From assembly GCF_036884655.1 (NCBI RefSeq), contig NC_088340.1:10790001-10854000 (forward strand): a DNA stretch of 64,000 nt. Direction: 5' to 3'. The first letter of the stretch is position 1; every line of letters begins with the position of its first letter. Made by a program: the position numbers and the translations under genes. Source of the stretch: Musa acuminata AAA Group. Lineage: Eukaryota; Streptophyta; Magnoliopsida; Zingiberales; Musaceae. Below are positions 27,250 through 39,713 of the stretch, in pieces. Below the pieces are notes generated by a model. It did not search any database. It saw nothing but the letters and a program-made list of their open reading frames with translations, and was not told the DNA's origin.

Positions 27250-30200
27250 TCAAACCGGCGTCAGGCCATGCTTCAGTGCAGCTTTCCACACCACGTCGAT
27301 GCGGTCGACGTCGATGGCGCCCACCTCGTGGTGCGTCCACCCTTCGAGGTAATGAACCACTCCGCCGGCGTGGCAGGCGTGAACCACTCCTCGCTCCATC
27401 GTGTACTGTTCCATCGCCAAGCAAACACCAAACAAGGAAGATGGTTAGCGGAGCCAAGAACTGAATTCCTTAGATCTCTTTCGATCTGCATTTCGCAGGC
27501 AATGAGTAGGTTTGCACTACCTCACACGATCCGAGACCTTGGACATCCTTGGGAAGCCTCATGGCTGCCAGGCTTCCATAGGTGCAGTCCCTCCTGAAGC
27601 CAATGATGGGAGGCACCACGAACTGGTGGAAGTGCGTGCCCGGCGGCGCCCATCGCTGCTCCCTCGGCGACATCCACTTGCCAACGATCCATGTCTGCAC
27701 CAACACCGGAGCTGGTTAGCTAATAGAAGTTGGATTATTCGAACCCCTCGTGCACTCATCTTCTCGTCTCTCCACCTTGCAATTTTGTGCTGCTTGGCAC
27801 TTGGTGACCTGCACGAGATGGTGTTGGCAGTCTGCCGGGGCCTCCTTCTGGATATTCAGAAATCTTTCGGCCGATAGAGTCAGCATCTGTCGACGTTATC
27901 CAGTTGAGAATCAGTCTCGAGAGATTAGATTTCTGCATCCTATCGATGCAATGAACCAATGGCGATGAACTAATAACTCACTAGAACTCGGATGTTCTTC
28001 CTGCAGAGATACAGTGCGATCGCTCTTCCAAGCTTGGATGTGGCCCCTGTCAGGAACACCTCCTTCGCATCCCTGGGGATTTCGTTTAGCATCACGGCTG
28101 CCGTCAAGGTGTTGCCATGGACGACTCGAACTCTTAGATCTGGATGTTTGCTGACGAACAGTGTCCCGCCACCGTTAAGCGATTCATTCTATCGACAATA
28201 TTGTGCCAACTCAATTAGCAAATGGAAATGTCAAGGCAAACGAGTTAGCTAGCTAGTAAACAGAGGAACTCCAGTAGAAATAAGTGAAACAGATCGACTT
28301 TGTTCAGTGCTGCGAGACTGAGGACTTTGACTCCCATCTTATCTGCCCTCAGGATGGCCAGTTCGATCTGGTTATTGATGCCCTTCCTGGCGAATGGCAA
28401 GAAATACTGCAACCAATCGAATGATGGATCAGCTCGGTTTGTTTTCGTATGACAACATAATGGAGAAGAGAGGAGCACTTGGGGACGGACGACCACCTGA
28501 AATCCATATCTCGGGACTACCCACGTCTGGTGTAGCCGCCCTCTCAGGTTGTAGAAGGACAGCAAGAATGTCTTGGACAGAGCCCACATTACGAGCATGG
28601 AGAAGAAGGCGAGCGGCCAAAGGAAGAACAGCAGAGGGTTGGTGAAGAACGGCATCGAGGAGGCCGATCGGAACACGAAGGGCACGTGCACGGAGGAGAA
28701 GATATCGACGACGTGCGCGAGGAAGACGAAGTCAGGAACTCGGTCGTTCTTCCCTGCATAACAACACCAGTTTTCTTTGGCATGAAACATGACAACAAAC
28801 AAGAGCCGATGCCTGTCACTTCACATCCACTCCGATCTGAGTTGAAAACATGCTCATAGATGTTCAGATCTTGCACTGGAAAAAATATGTGGAAACACAC
28901 ACCTGCGCTAATCTCCCGTTGCAAGTCCCATGTCCTGCTATTCACTGTCTTCCCGAGTAGATCAAAAAGAGGCATGAAAAGGCAGAAGTTGCAGTTCTTC
29001 TCCTTGTGGTGTAGGCTTAGATATCTGCAAGAGGACACAAAAAAATGATCTCAAAACCAGGACAAATTACAGTATCGCTTTTTAGTCGTATGTCCTTTGG
29101 AGGATCCAACACTTGCTGCGTCGTGAAAAAGGTAATCAAAGATCGAACTGGTTCTTACTCGAAACTACGACTTGTTACCCAAGTAAATTACTGCGCGCAA
29201 AGGCTTCGATGGCGGTGCATGTCCACTGTGGGTCAAATTGAATGGAAAACAGTACATGCAGTGTGGGGGTGGGGGGAGGAAACATGTGGGTCGCAGCATG
29301 ATGATGATATCACAGTCATCACGCTGTTTCATATGTGCGCATTAAAGAGCAAATACAGCCATCGTTGTTTCTTCTATTCCCTCATTCCTAGATGTGGACA
29401 TACGCACCCGACCTAATTGCATGGTCATAAAACCAAGCAGAAGATGCGTCCATGAATACCCAGGTGATCATAAATTTGTGGGGTTCAGCGGTACAGGTTG
29501 TTTCAACGAGGCGAGAGATCCTCGAGTGGAGCTGTTTCATCTCTTTGGTTTCTATGCACAAAGAAATGGCACCATTGGATGCACGATCATCCACAGCGGA
29601 CATAAATTACAGTGCACAGAACCTAAGATAGAAGACGAGGAGGCTCTCCTTTGGATTGTACGCGGTCATTGCAAGGTCATGTGAGTGACATAAATTATTT
29701 GGAGGGAAGGGTAGGGGACGACAAGACTTACGTAGGGGAGTAAATGAGGTATCTGAGGAAGGGCAGGGCCTGCAGCAGCCGAACAGGGAACACCTCCACG
29801 TTGCTGTATCCCATGCACCTCAGGAAGTCGAAGACGAAGACGTACCCGTACACCAACCCAACCGAGCCACATCCCATCAAGAAGGCGCCGAGCAGCGGGG
29901 CGGCCATAACCGCGCCCAACACGAGGTGCTCCAATGGCGTGCCAAACCCAGCTGGTCCAGAGGGCGGGAAGAAGACAACAGCGTCACTTAATGGCCATTA
30001 AATGTATCGGGAAACGGGGCAGTGGCCACAGTGTTGTGTTGCCTTTGCCTTTTACCTGTCATCGGCGTTGGTACGGGGGAGGCGTGTTGGATGGAGTGGT
30101 AGTGGGTGAAGAGGGAGCCGCTGTGGAACCACCTGTTCGCCAAGTAGAACACAGGCTCTGAGACGCCCACATGGAGCAGCAGCGCGATGATGCACCCTTG

Positions 30201-30706
30201 GAGTCCCAAGATAGGGAGCTCCTCGAGGGGAGGGGCGTGGTGGGAGATCATGGATCCGAGGAGAGCTTGCAGGATGAGGAAATTATCCCTGGACGAAGAG
30301 GAAGAAGAAAGAAGAAGAGAGGAGTACTTCGGCTGACCTAAGCAGGAAACTTGGAGGTTTAGAATCTACCAGTCCCATTCGTTGTCTATCTGCTTGAAGT
30401 CGACGCCTTCGTTGATCACCCGGCGCTTGCGGGTGAAGAAGAGCATGTTGGTGAAGGAGTACCAGAGCTGGTACGTGAGGCTCCTGAGGCCGAAGAGAAT
30501 TAGAAGGTGCAGCGACCACCCGACTGACCTCCCATCTCTCCATTCGCAAGCAGCCTTGGCGACCAGAGGCCCGTATAACATGTACTGCAAGACCAACGCT
30601 TAAACCAAGTACCGAGACGAGCACATTGAAGAACGCATGAGTGAAGTATGCTTGCCTTGTAGCTTCCCATGTTCTCCCATGGCCAGGAAGATAAGGGGGC
30701 ACCCAT
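27250..30706 (-). CDS. CER3: CER3/WAX2/GL1-like protein, cuticular wax alkane synthesis, 11 exons, 617 aa
   Basis: Works with CER1 at the endoplasmic reticulum to convert very-long-chain acyl-CoA to alkanes of the cuticle. Exons on the minus strand: 30706-30656, 30584-30370, 30288-30056, 29951-29732, 29024-28903, 28753-28497, 28406-28299, 28188-27982, 27886-27776, 27694-27521, 27405-27250. Phases close to 618 codons, against about 630 aa for Arabidopsis CER3. The N-terminal half is a membrane fatty-acid-hydroxylase-like region (SWPWEN start; [29 protein letters not shown]). The C-terminal half is the WAX2 domain with a nucleotide-fold-like [13 protein letters not shown] and the conserved [14 protein letters not shown]. 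The first histidine cluster is degenerate (NRWFHS), as expected for CER3 rather than CER1. Exon 1 ends tacaag and is followed by GC rather than GT. The other ten coding exons join at ordinary GT-AG introns. CT repeats lie in the leader. Confidence 0.9.
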
Positions 30707-30758
30707 TTCCTCTGCGAAGTAGGCAAGAGAGGGAGAGAGAAGCTTGGGTTGGTCTCCT

Positions 30759-30763
<5 letters not shown>

Positions 30764-30800
<37 letters not shown>
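30764..30800. repeat. (CT)n run in the 5' leader/promoter of the CER3-like gene
   Basis: A 37-bp CT run that reads GA on the gene strand, 60-95 bp before the ATG. It is followed upstream by a TATA-like tatacatata (30801-30810). It is probably leader or core promoter. Confidence 0.7.
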
Positions 30801-30804
<4 letters not shown>

Positions 30805-31718
30805 CATATAAGTGAAGAATTCTACCTAAACACCCGATGAAATGATCTTTGCGAGCAGGTATTAAGTAGGGAGATCCCGTAAAACGTGGAGTTTCCCAAG
30901 CACGCACCCGAGGTCACATAGAGTTGGCAGCTTCGTTGCTTTGCGAAGCTTGGCTTGGCTTGGCTTCTTTACATATTCTGTGGTTTAAAGAGTGTCCTCG
31001 AAAGCCACAACGTATTCAATATGTCACAGTCAATCCCCCAAACATGTCACGAGGGTAAGCAGACAAGTTGCTCTGGATTCAGCGCAGAACCCCACACATC
31101 TCATTACAGCTGCTTTAATGGGTATCCAGTTGCCCTTCCAGTCGCCACCAGTGCTTGATGGATTGGCTTGGGGCTGAGACTGTGACTCCCTTCTGGGTTT
31201 GTGGATAGTCTATCGATTAATGCTCTTGGATAATAAAGGGGAGAAGATGATCTTGATACCAAAACAATACAATTAATATGATCTATTCTAACACTTGTTA
31301 TATACAGTCACAGTTATCAGACCAAATAAACTACAAGAAATAAAACTTCCATTTGAGCCAAACTAAACCTCAATTCTCTTATCTGATTTTTTTTCTTCTA
31401 TTTTTTCGAAATATATTATCGAAAAACATGACATCACGTAATGTAAGTTCTGATACTGTTCCTAATTCATTAACCTTCAACTTACCAACCACAAGAAATA
31501 TGTAATAAAATATTATTTTAATTCTATATTGGATAAAGAGTAAGTAGAGTTTGCATTCATTCCCTACAAATTATAGAGTTGAAGACTTGTACAGTGAGAA
31601 TAATTCATTGAGCGTTAGATATATCGTCAAATCATTTTTAGGGCATACTGAATCTTCATGCACACAGAGGGAGTTTGAGGAATAGCGAGCAGCCAAATCT
31701 GAGAGTAATGATGGAGTA

Positions 31719-31765
<47 letters not shown>
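31719..31765. repeat. (TTA)n microsatellite
   Basis: About 47 bp of TTA trinucleotide repeats. Confidence 0.95.
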
Positions 31766-31766
<1 letters not shown>

Positions 31767-31927
31767 GCATGAAAAGAATCTTCTCCGATATTACATCAAG
31801 AATTCAAAGATTCTATATCGATTTCTCGTATCCACATCAATGAATTGACTTTAATTCGATATCTCGATATCGTGAGTCTCACCCTACTTTAAAAATAGCA
31901 TATAATTATATAAATAAAAAGTCTCTA

Positions 31928-31931
<4 letters not shown>

Positions 31932-31979
<48 letters not shown>
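31932..31979. repeat. (AT)n microsatellite
   Basis: About 48 bp of AT dinucleotides. Confidence 0.95.
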
Positions 31980-31982
<3 letters not shown>

Positions 31983-33824
31983 CTAGAGAGAGCTTTGTGG
32001 ATTGATTATATTAGATCAATGAATGGCATTTAATTTGGACATCAATTAGGGAGATGACAAGTGACGCGGATCGAGAATTACTCGGTCATGGGAAATTTAG
32101 CAATGCACAAGGGACATTAATTGTGGATTTCTCTTCTGCCACCCATGAGAGGACGAAGTGAAGGCAAGGATAGGAGGAGCGAAGGTACCCTTGGGATTAA
32201 TGACGTGCTTTTGGCACAGCATTATCGGGTAGGTAGACCGCCCTCCTATTCTTTGACTCACTACGAGTGGCATTGATTTGGTGGAATGAAGTATTAATAA
32301 TAAAAGAATGAAGCATTTTAATCTGGATTTTATTGTCTTATATTCAAGTTTAGTCCAATAAATGTCAAGATCCGATCGATGGATGGAGCAAATCGTATGT
32401 GGCCAAGTTTAATGAGGGTTAGGTTGGATATATCACATCAACTATATGCATACATGTCGCCCATAGTCACCTATATTCTGTCAAAATAGATAAATTAAAC
32501 TATCATGTCAGCAGTAAACTAATCTTATCAAGAATATTCTTTCAATTAAAAATAATATTAGGTTTTGTTTTTTTATTTTGGCACTCTGTTTACTCTCGCA
32601 AAATATCCCTTATTTTATAAAAGATGGTATACTTATATTTTCATCTCATCCTGTTGCTTTTACTCTTTGCTCATTACGATTCTCTTGGCTAATGCATCGT
32701 TGCTTCGACTTTCGATGATTATAATCATACACTTATGATGGGATCGACGATGACCCTCTTTCTCTATCTTCTCTCTTTGCTTCTCAGGTCTCCTTAAGCT
32801 CAAGCTCCACACCTATCATGTTATCATCCACTATATCCTCCTTCACACCGTTGGTCGTTGTCATGCTCTCACCTCTCTCTTCTATGATAACGATAATTAT
32901 TATTGAAATTATTTATGTGTATGAGATGATGAAAGATCTCATGTTATTGATGATTGAAATACTCATATAACATATATTAAGTTTGGCCCATAACTTAGAA
33001 GCTTAAAATTTTGGATTGAAATGATATATGATGTGATATATGTTAATCTTGATTAATTTGATTCAAATTCATTATTATAAAATTTTTTGATAGTTGTGAC
33101 ACCCTTTATCGTAGCTTTATTAGGACTTCCTCAACTTGAAAAGAAAACAAAGGTGGCATATGATGTAACGGGTTATATGTAAGGGAAGCTTCATTGTAAC
33201 AATATTTTTCTCTTCTACTAATAGTAACAACGGGCCCTCGATGACAAGAGATAGAGACAACCACTTAAAGGTGGCGACAATATTGATCATGCAATTCATG
33301 ATTATATATAACAATAGTTATAAGATGTATATATATTATTTACCATTAGACCTATCACATTCATCATAGTAATATGAGTATTCATTTTTGTTTTTAGTGA
33401 TACATATAATCTTTAATTGTGATAGGTAGGTGATGTCGAGATCTTCTATACGTCATGATAGATAATAAAAGAATTTGGCCTTCACATCACTTTTGGATTT
33501 TGTATGATTTGGGTAAATGATGTTTATATCTATTTGTCATTAAAAAAATCAAAAAAAGAGTCAGATTATATATATATATATATATAATTTCGCCCTCAGA
33601 TTAGCGAACTTAAGTCAATGGTTAAATTGATGTCTAATATAAATGTATATTAACATATTTTAGTATACTTACACTGATGTATATTTTAATATATTTATCA
33701 TTGATATAACATATATATCGTGTAAATAATATAATTCGGTCTCTTCCCTTTGACCGCTGTGCTGCTTGCTTGCCTTGATCTTCAGAATCCTTGTTTTTTC
33801 TCCAGAATTCATCGAGTGCTTGAC

Positions 33825-34347
33825 CGCAAATCTTTGATGCTTTGCCTGTTTGTCTCTAAAGATCTGCATTTTGGCTCAAGTTATCGGTCGGGTAGTGTTT
33901 TTCTTGGAAAATGGGTTCTCAAGATTTGTTCCGCGGATTGATCCAGGGCTCGTGGTTTGGGCGATTCTCCCCCTCCCTCGCCAAGAAGATAGGGTTCCCT
34001 GTGCTTCCTTTTAGCCCCTGTTTTGATTGATCGTAAATCTTTTCTGCTTTGCCCGTTCGTCTCTGAGAAATTTGCGCGCTGATTGGAATCCGTTGATCTG
34101 ACGATGTTTCTGGGAATGGTTTCAAGAGTCGGTTGATTGGTTGATCTAGGGTTCGTAGTCTCGACGCTTCTTCCCATAAGCTACTCTCAGAACCCCAACC
34201 CCCCCCCCCCCTCTTTTCTTTTCGACAATTCAGTGCGATATTTGTTTGGATTGCAAGTCTTTGCTGCTTTGTCCGTTGATCTCTAAAATTTTGCATTTTG
34301 ATTGAATTTGGTCGACCGATGATATTTTTCTCGGAAACGGCTTCGAG
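33825..34347 (+). repeat. Three diverged tandem units of about 207-220 bp, leader-like
   Basis: Anchor phrases recur: cgcaaatctttgatgctttg (33825), cgtaaatcttttctgctttg (34032) and tgcaagtctttgctgctttg (34252). Each is followed by a gtctctaaa-like segment and a tttttctcggaaa/ttcttggaaaa-like segment. The units are clearly related but much diverged. The T-rich, G-poor style resembles monocot 5' leader or first-intron sequence. The third unit runs into a short ATG frame with a good splice donor. Confidence 0.6.
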
Positions 34348-35252
34348 ATGTGGAAATGGGGCATGAAGGAGGTAAGAAATCCTCAAGATTCTTGATTTTA
34401 AGCGCATGTTACTTTGAACTTAGTGGTAGCATCAGTGTGGTCTTATAAAGACTCGGATTCGGCCATGGATTGAATGTGTGGAAAGATGTCAACTGATATC
34501 TGAAATATGGTTCGCTTTTCTGTTTTCTGCAAGTTTCTTGTTGTTTGTTCTTTGTTACTTCTCAAGATAAACATTGGATAACATGCACATATAATTTGGT
34601 ATAATCATGTTGCTGCAAATTGTTTCCTCATTTGATGTATAATCGTTAGAGCCTATTTACCTGTGGATAAACCATCTTAAATTATCATATCAGCCACAAC
34701 CTCTTTGGACTTTTCCTATGTTTTCTGTAGAACAACCGGTTTATGAAGCATTTTCCTCGCAGCATCCATTTTGCTCCCTATAGACTGAGATTGGCTTGAA
34801 TGGCCGCTTTATTGATTAAGTTGCAAAATATGCTAAAATATATTCGTCTCAGTCTGAGATACAATTGGTAGTAATAGAGCTGTCCAATATGTAGTCTTCT
34901 ATGATTGCCTTCTTGAACTCAGATATGCATATAAAATGGACAAAATAGAATTAGTGCTCAAGTCAACGCAATTCATATCATATGAGAGAGAATGTACTTT
35001 GGAACTGTGTTGAAGCATACTAACTTATTGGCACAGACTATTGCAGAGTCAGGCAATCCATGTATCTAAGATCGGTACTAATTTTGTGGATTGTTAGATG
35101 TTCTTCTACTTCTTTATCTTGGCATGCGGTCTTAAACTATGTTACAGGATTCTTTTACAATGATGATGGAAAATGATCTGTCCTGCCACCAGGAGACCCC
35201 CTCTGTGTGGAAGTCCCCCAACATCATATTTTTGCAAAATATTTATTGTTGA
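34348..35252 (+). CDS. Possible small two-exon ORF (42 aa), uncertain
   Basis: ATG at 34348 opens eight codons (MWKWGMKE) ending gag|gtaagaaat, a consensus donor. An acceptor (gttacag|gat) at 35147/35148 rejoins phase 0 and stays open 35 codons through a segment with ENDLSCHQETPSVW to TGA 35250-35252. I do not recognise the product. It could be a real small protein, the first coding exons of a longer alternatively spliced gene, or chance. The leader-like tandem repeats just upstream favour a transcribed locus. No further exons could be placed in 35,253-37,190. Confidence 0.2.
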
Positions 35253-37399
35253 CAGTGTCACATTCAAGGTGAATTTCAGATGTTTGGTAATCTTCATGTT
35301 TTACTTTGTCACATCTTTCCTCGATTTATTCTTTCGGCACGTTGACATTTTTTAGTATTCCATTTTCTTTTTTTTGCTATACTCTTAGTTTACTTCTAGG
35401 GGCATGAAGTAAAATTTACATTGTGTGCATGTACATTCTGAGAGGTGAACTCTTTTCCTGTTTACTCACGGGATTTTGTAGTATGCTAATAATCACTGAT
35501 AAACTAATCTGAAAATTATTGAGATTGATAACATTTTGATAACTTGGTTAATAGAAATATTACAATTTCTATATTCCGATTGACTCATTTTGGTTTGTGA
35601 GTAACAAACCATTTTCGATTATGGCCATTAAATGGACTGTTCATCCTTGAACTATTACGGGATTTAATTGATCATGCGGTCATAAAATGTTTTTCTTTTT
35701 GATGTCAGATTGGTCATTGCAGCAAAAGCTCCATCAGGAAAAGTTTGAACAGCTTTTTTTTCAACTGGTTCAATTGTTAATGCAAAATTGTTTTTGACCA
35801 AAAGTTAGAAGAGTAATCGAAGGTAATGGCTTCTGCTATCGGCTAGTAGGGGTTACATTTGCAAGCCTCTCATTCCAGCATATGGCTAAAGGTAAGGATC
35901 GAAAAAGATGTTGCTGCACTTAATCACATGAGCTTCTCTACTGCTCTTCCTAACAACAACATATTGGAATTGTGGAAGCGACCTTCTGGTTCTAAGCTTA
36001 CGCATTCACTTTTCCAGTTTGATCTTGCATTTGTTACATGAATAATCTTTTCCTCTTTATAAAGTTAATATGACAGGAAAGTAGACAGTGCTAAATAAGA
36101 TAGAATACGAACAGAATCCTTACATGTTGCACTTCTCTGAGGCGCAAATGAAATGATGCAATTATGTGAATATCTTGTCCTCTTTCGATCTATAAAGTTT
36201 CAGAAAGTACACAGCTTTTAGCAATACTCACTAGAACAGCCAAAGGTGATCCTTATAGCTTGCCCTTGATTTTTTTTTTTTTTTTTTTTGTGCATTTGCT
36301 AAAATACCTTATTACAAGGACACAGTTTTATTTGCATTAACTTCATCTGGTCTTAGTCATCCAGCAAATGCATTTCTACTTTCTGAGAGCAGATGCAAGT
36401 TGTGGTAAGAAGTTGCCTGACAAATCTCTTAAAATTTCAGCTACTGCTTGCTTTAGATGTACTGACGTTGATGAGTTCTGGTAATCTTCAGGAAAATTGA
36501 GATAAAAAGGATTCATCATGTGGATGAAAATGAAGGACAAGAAAACAATGTTCTTCGACTTGTCTGCATCTACCGTTGGTGACTCAAACTTGGTGAAGTG
36601 ATCAGAGTAAATATTTAGTAAGAAAGCATTTCAACTCCGTCCAAATGTGCTTGATGTTTATTATTAACATTATGTTATTGGGTTTCTTTCCTAAATAATT
36701 TGGGGTTAATATATGCAGTCTTGTCACCATAAAATTTAAAATTCGGAGTGATTTCCTAAAGAATATTTCAGGTTTTTATAAATGAAGAAACATGATCTTT
36801 TTTTTTCTTGGCTTCAAAATGATTCTTTCCATGCTAGAAATGAAAGGGGAAAAAAAATGTGTGTGTGTGGGAATCTTAAAAGTTTTCTTTCTTGGCTTCA
36901 AAATGAAAGGAGAAAAAAAAATGTGTGTGTGTGGGGGAGTGGGGGGGGGGGGGGGCGGGGAATCTTAAAGGGCAACACTGTGGATGTGATCTTGGCCATA
37001 TGGGCCTTCATATCTGGTTTGCGCGTGCACCCATTAATAATCATTTAATCCTCATAATTCCAATAGTTGGGTGGGTCACATTGACATTACCAGTAGGTAA
37101 AGACTAAAGCCTCTCGGACTTGGACATGAAGAAGAGTATTCATTCATACACGACCTCCTTCAGCAGTTTTGACCTTCACTTAGAGAGTAATTAATCCTCA
37201 GAGAAATGAACACACTTCCTATGCGTTGTCTGACAGATGCATGCACAGCTCGATGAGATCTTTCTTGTTCCCATCTGTCTCATCCTTGATACTTTTTCTT
37301 CCTTGCGACGACGTGCCTTTGGTCTGAGCTCTTTGTGGGGAAGAGGGGTGAAGCAAATTGCATGGACCATAAACATTACATGCAACAAAGATATTATCG
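35253..37399. other. Region with no supported gene
   Basis: Mixed AT-rich sequence. It includes a poly-T run (about 36272-36290), an imperfect duplication of about 86 bp (tttcttggcttcaaaatga recurs near 36803 and 36889) and a poly-G run (about 36939-36955). Near 37,200-37,399 it is probably the 3' UTR of the IBH1-like gene on the minus strand. Confidence 0.4.
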
Positions 37400-37987
37400 T
37401 CAAAACCTATGCAAAAGGAGGACAAAGAAAGGGATTATCGGGTGGCGAACAGACCTGAGCTTCGAGGCTTCAAAGGCTCTGAGAAGGTGCCGCATGAGAT
37501 CAACCTGAGCTTGAAGACAGACGACGTAGTCCATCGTTTCATCCAACAAGGAGTAGCCGTCCATGGCCTTGCCGCCTGGCACGAGTCGTTTGAGTACTTG
37601 CGCCCTCTTCTTCACCAAACTCCTCGCGAGAGTACATGCCTGCGCAGGCTTCTGCTTCCCGAAACGCTCTCTGAAGCTCCTTCGCAAGATCGTCTTGCAT
37701 CTTTGGATCTTCCACGAGCTATAACATGGCATGGTTAGCCTCTCATACTGCTTCCCGAGGATACACTTGAGAAAGGACTTGTTGTCTTCTTTCTTGGACA
37801 GATGTGCGATGAGGCCATGTGTCCATCTCCTGCTGCCTCTTGCGACGGCCATGGCGACGTCGGCCGAGAGCTTGATGGCGTGCATTCTCGCTCGGAGACT
37901 CATGGTCCTGCATGGAAAGCCAGATAGTTGGAAGCCCATTAGCATTTGCTCGAGAAAGACCGACTTGAACCGGCTAGAAGCTCGCAT
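37400..37987 (-). CDS. IBH1-like atypical HLH regulator, 195 aa
   Basis: A non-DNA-binding helix-loop-helix protein of the IBH1/IBL group, which represses cell elongation by sequestering activating bHLH partners in brassinosteroid and gibberellin signalling. Visible features: an N-terminal conserved block (RFKSVFLEQMLMG..., AIKLSADVAMAVARG, residues 6-51) and an HLH at about 120-170 (ARSLVKKRAQVLKRLVPGG, loop, SLLDETMDYVVCLQAQVDLM). The region before the HLH lacks the H-E-R residues needed for E-box contact. It is intronless, as is usual. The tail after residue 178 (HPIIPFFVLLLHRF) is unusual. A potential donor (ctcag|gtctgt) at about codon 178 means a 3' intron cannot be excluded. Confidence 0.8.
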   Translation of the reverse strand: MRASSRFKSVFLEQMLMGFQLSGFPCRTMSLRARMHAIKLSADVAMAVARGSRRWTHGLIAHLSKKEDNKSFLKCILGKQYERLTMPCYSSWKIQRCKTILRRSFRERFGKQKPAQACTLARSLVKKRAQVLKRLVPGGKAMDGYSLLDETMDYVVCLQAQVDLMRHLLRAFEASKLRSVRHPIIPFFVLLLHRF

Positions 37988-38036
37988 GGTTATCGATCGA
38001 GTGGAATAACTTAACAGGTTAGCGAGGGCGAGGGAT

Positions 38037-38046
38037 TGCTTATATG
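38037..38046 (-). promoter_or_regulatory. TATA-like element of the IBH1-like gene
   Basis: On the minus strand, catataagca lies about 50 bp upstream of the ATG, with a GA-repeat (about 38068-38089) just further upstream. The spacing implies a very short leader. Confidence 0.4.
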
Positions 38047-38089
38047 GAGGAGGAAGGAAGGAAAATATGAGAGAGAGAGAGAGAGAGAG

Positions 38090-38626
38090 GTTCTGCTAAG
38101 GGCATTGCACGTGATATTGTTTTTGTTTACGAACCTCTATGTACTTTTTATTCCAATAGGCGTTTGATATCTCACGCTGGTGGAATTAATGACAAAAGGA
38201 TGAGAAAAATTAGAGAGCAGAGGGTAGAAGACAAGTGTGGTTCACAGAGAGAGAGAGAGAGAGAAATACATCTACCAAATTTTGTACTTGTAACATATGT
38301 AGAGGCCAAGCAAATGATTCTTTCACGAAGGGTGAGATTGGATCATGCATCCTATCATACATAGGTCGTAAGAGTAGGGAGTGTGAGTTGGGAGTCTCAC
38401 ATGGTGTTTGGCAAAAAGGAAGGAAGGGAATCGAGTGAGTCACTGGGAAGCACCGGAAGAGACCAATCTCTTCGCAGCTCATGGAGAGAGCCACGGTGGC
38501 CCTACTCGGAAAACAAACCACATGCATGCACATGGTGCCCAAGTCCCGTTCCCCAAGACAATGCCTGATATGTTCCAACCTATTGACCTCCTCACCATCG
38601 CCCATTTTATATTTATATGCATATAC

Positions 38627-38693
<67 letters not shown>

Positions 38694-39064
38694 CGAGGAA
38701 AAAAAATTGTGTGAGATTAGATATTTGAGTTATTTTTTTCAAACTTAAATCTCCTTGAATATTTTTTTATTAAAATTTTAATTTTTTTATATTTTTTTTC
38801 TTTCATCCTTTTTAATTTTAAAAAGAAACCTAAAACATCCAAAGTATTTTTAATATTTTCACCTATCAAAACATAGAGATATATAGAAGAACTAAACTCT
38901 AATCATTAGCATTTTCTTTCGATTTTTTCTCGTATTAAGATTTATTATCGTCGTAGGACTGATTTTAGAAATCTCAATCCCAACAGTTAATAATATTACG
39001 ATCCGACTGAGCTCATTTAGATGGCAGCAACAGTGGTGAGTGCTATCGCATAATCTTCGGAAGA
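38090..39064. other. Intergenic region upstream of the IBH1-like gene
   Basis: It contains a GA run (about 38246-38264), a 59-bp (TA)n microsatellite (38632-38690) and AT-rich sequence up to the Retand target site. No gene is supported. The region continues after the retrotransposon at 48,994. Confidence 0.5.
38632..38690. repeat. (TA)n microsatellite
   Basis: A TA dinucleotide run preceded by a short imperfect acatat stretch. Confidence 0.95.
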
Positions 39065-39069
39065 ATGCT

Positions 39070-39686
39070 TGATAGGGGTAAAAACGAATAGGACATGACG
39101 CATCGGATTTGACGTAACACTGCCCCATGACAACCGCCCCAAACGGCGCACCACGCCAAGGGACAAGCATTAATACCAGCGTAACACGCACCCTCACCGA
39201 CCGTATCCGCACGGCCTCGTCTTGCTGACCCCGTACGATCGGACAGAGCAGGGGAAGGCGTCGGCCAAGGCTTGCCACACCCTACAACTCGACCTTACCG
39301 CGCAACGCCCACAACGGCAACAAACGCGATCAGGAGTACGGCTCTGCCCCGACGGGGTGGCGTCAGGTAACATCGAGCTCACCTATAAATACCCACGGGC
39401 TCCCAGTCGGCGAGGTAAGCAGACAAGCACACGATTTTCCCCTAAAACTCCCCTCTACACCACTAACTTGACCGTTGGAGGGGTCGGGCCGAATCGCCGA
39501 CCCGACCTTTGTGCAGGTATTCGAGGAAAGCCGACCCAGCGACGCGGAGCATCCCGGCCTTATTCCCCGTGATCGGTCGTCCCGAGATCTCAAGCCTGGC
39601 AGCCTCGCCTGATCCTAGTCGTTCGGACCCCTGAACCAGCCGCGTCGACCCCCAGGTCACGGCTAAAAAAGTTACTTACCGTAACA
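39070..39686 (+). repeat. Left LTR of the Retand-type element
   Basis: It starts tgataggggta and ends taccgtaaca, with a TATA box ctataaat at 39383-39390. It is followed by gattggcactagaagg, the likely primer-binding region. The complementary tRNA was not identified by eye. Confidence 0.92.
39383..39390 (+). promoter_or_regulatory. TATA box of the Retand-type LTR promoter
   Basis: cacctataaatacccac, about 300 bp before the LTR end. The same motif lies in the right LTR (about 48685-48692) and, as ttataaata, in the partial third LTR near 63465. Confidence 0.6.
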
Positions 39687-39713
39687 GATTGGCACTAGAA
39701 GGAGGGCCTCCGA

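Larger units (their letters stand above)
30811..33700. other. Intergenic region, AT-rich, no supported gene
   Basis: It likely contains the CER3-like promoter at its left end. Beyond 31,200 it is AT-rich with a TTA microsatellite (31719-31765), a TA microsatellite (31932-31979) and a short TA run near 33,566-33,587. No open frame shows a family signature. No mobile-element ends were recognised. Confidence 0.5.

Noticed and set aside
28245..28802. A 185-codon uninterrupted minus-strand frame suggesting a retained exon in the CER3-like gene
   Set aside because: It spans two coding exons and an open intron (28496-28407). Splice sites at cag|gtggtc and ttgcag|tat restore the conserved CER3 sequence without the extra 30 residues.
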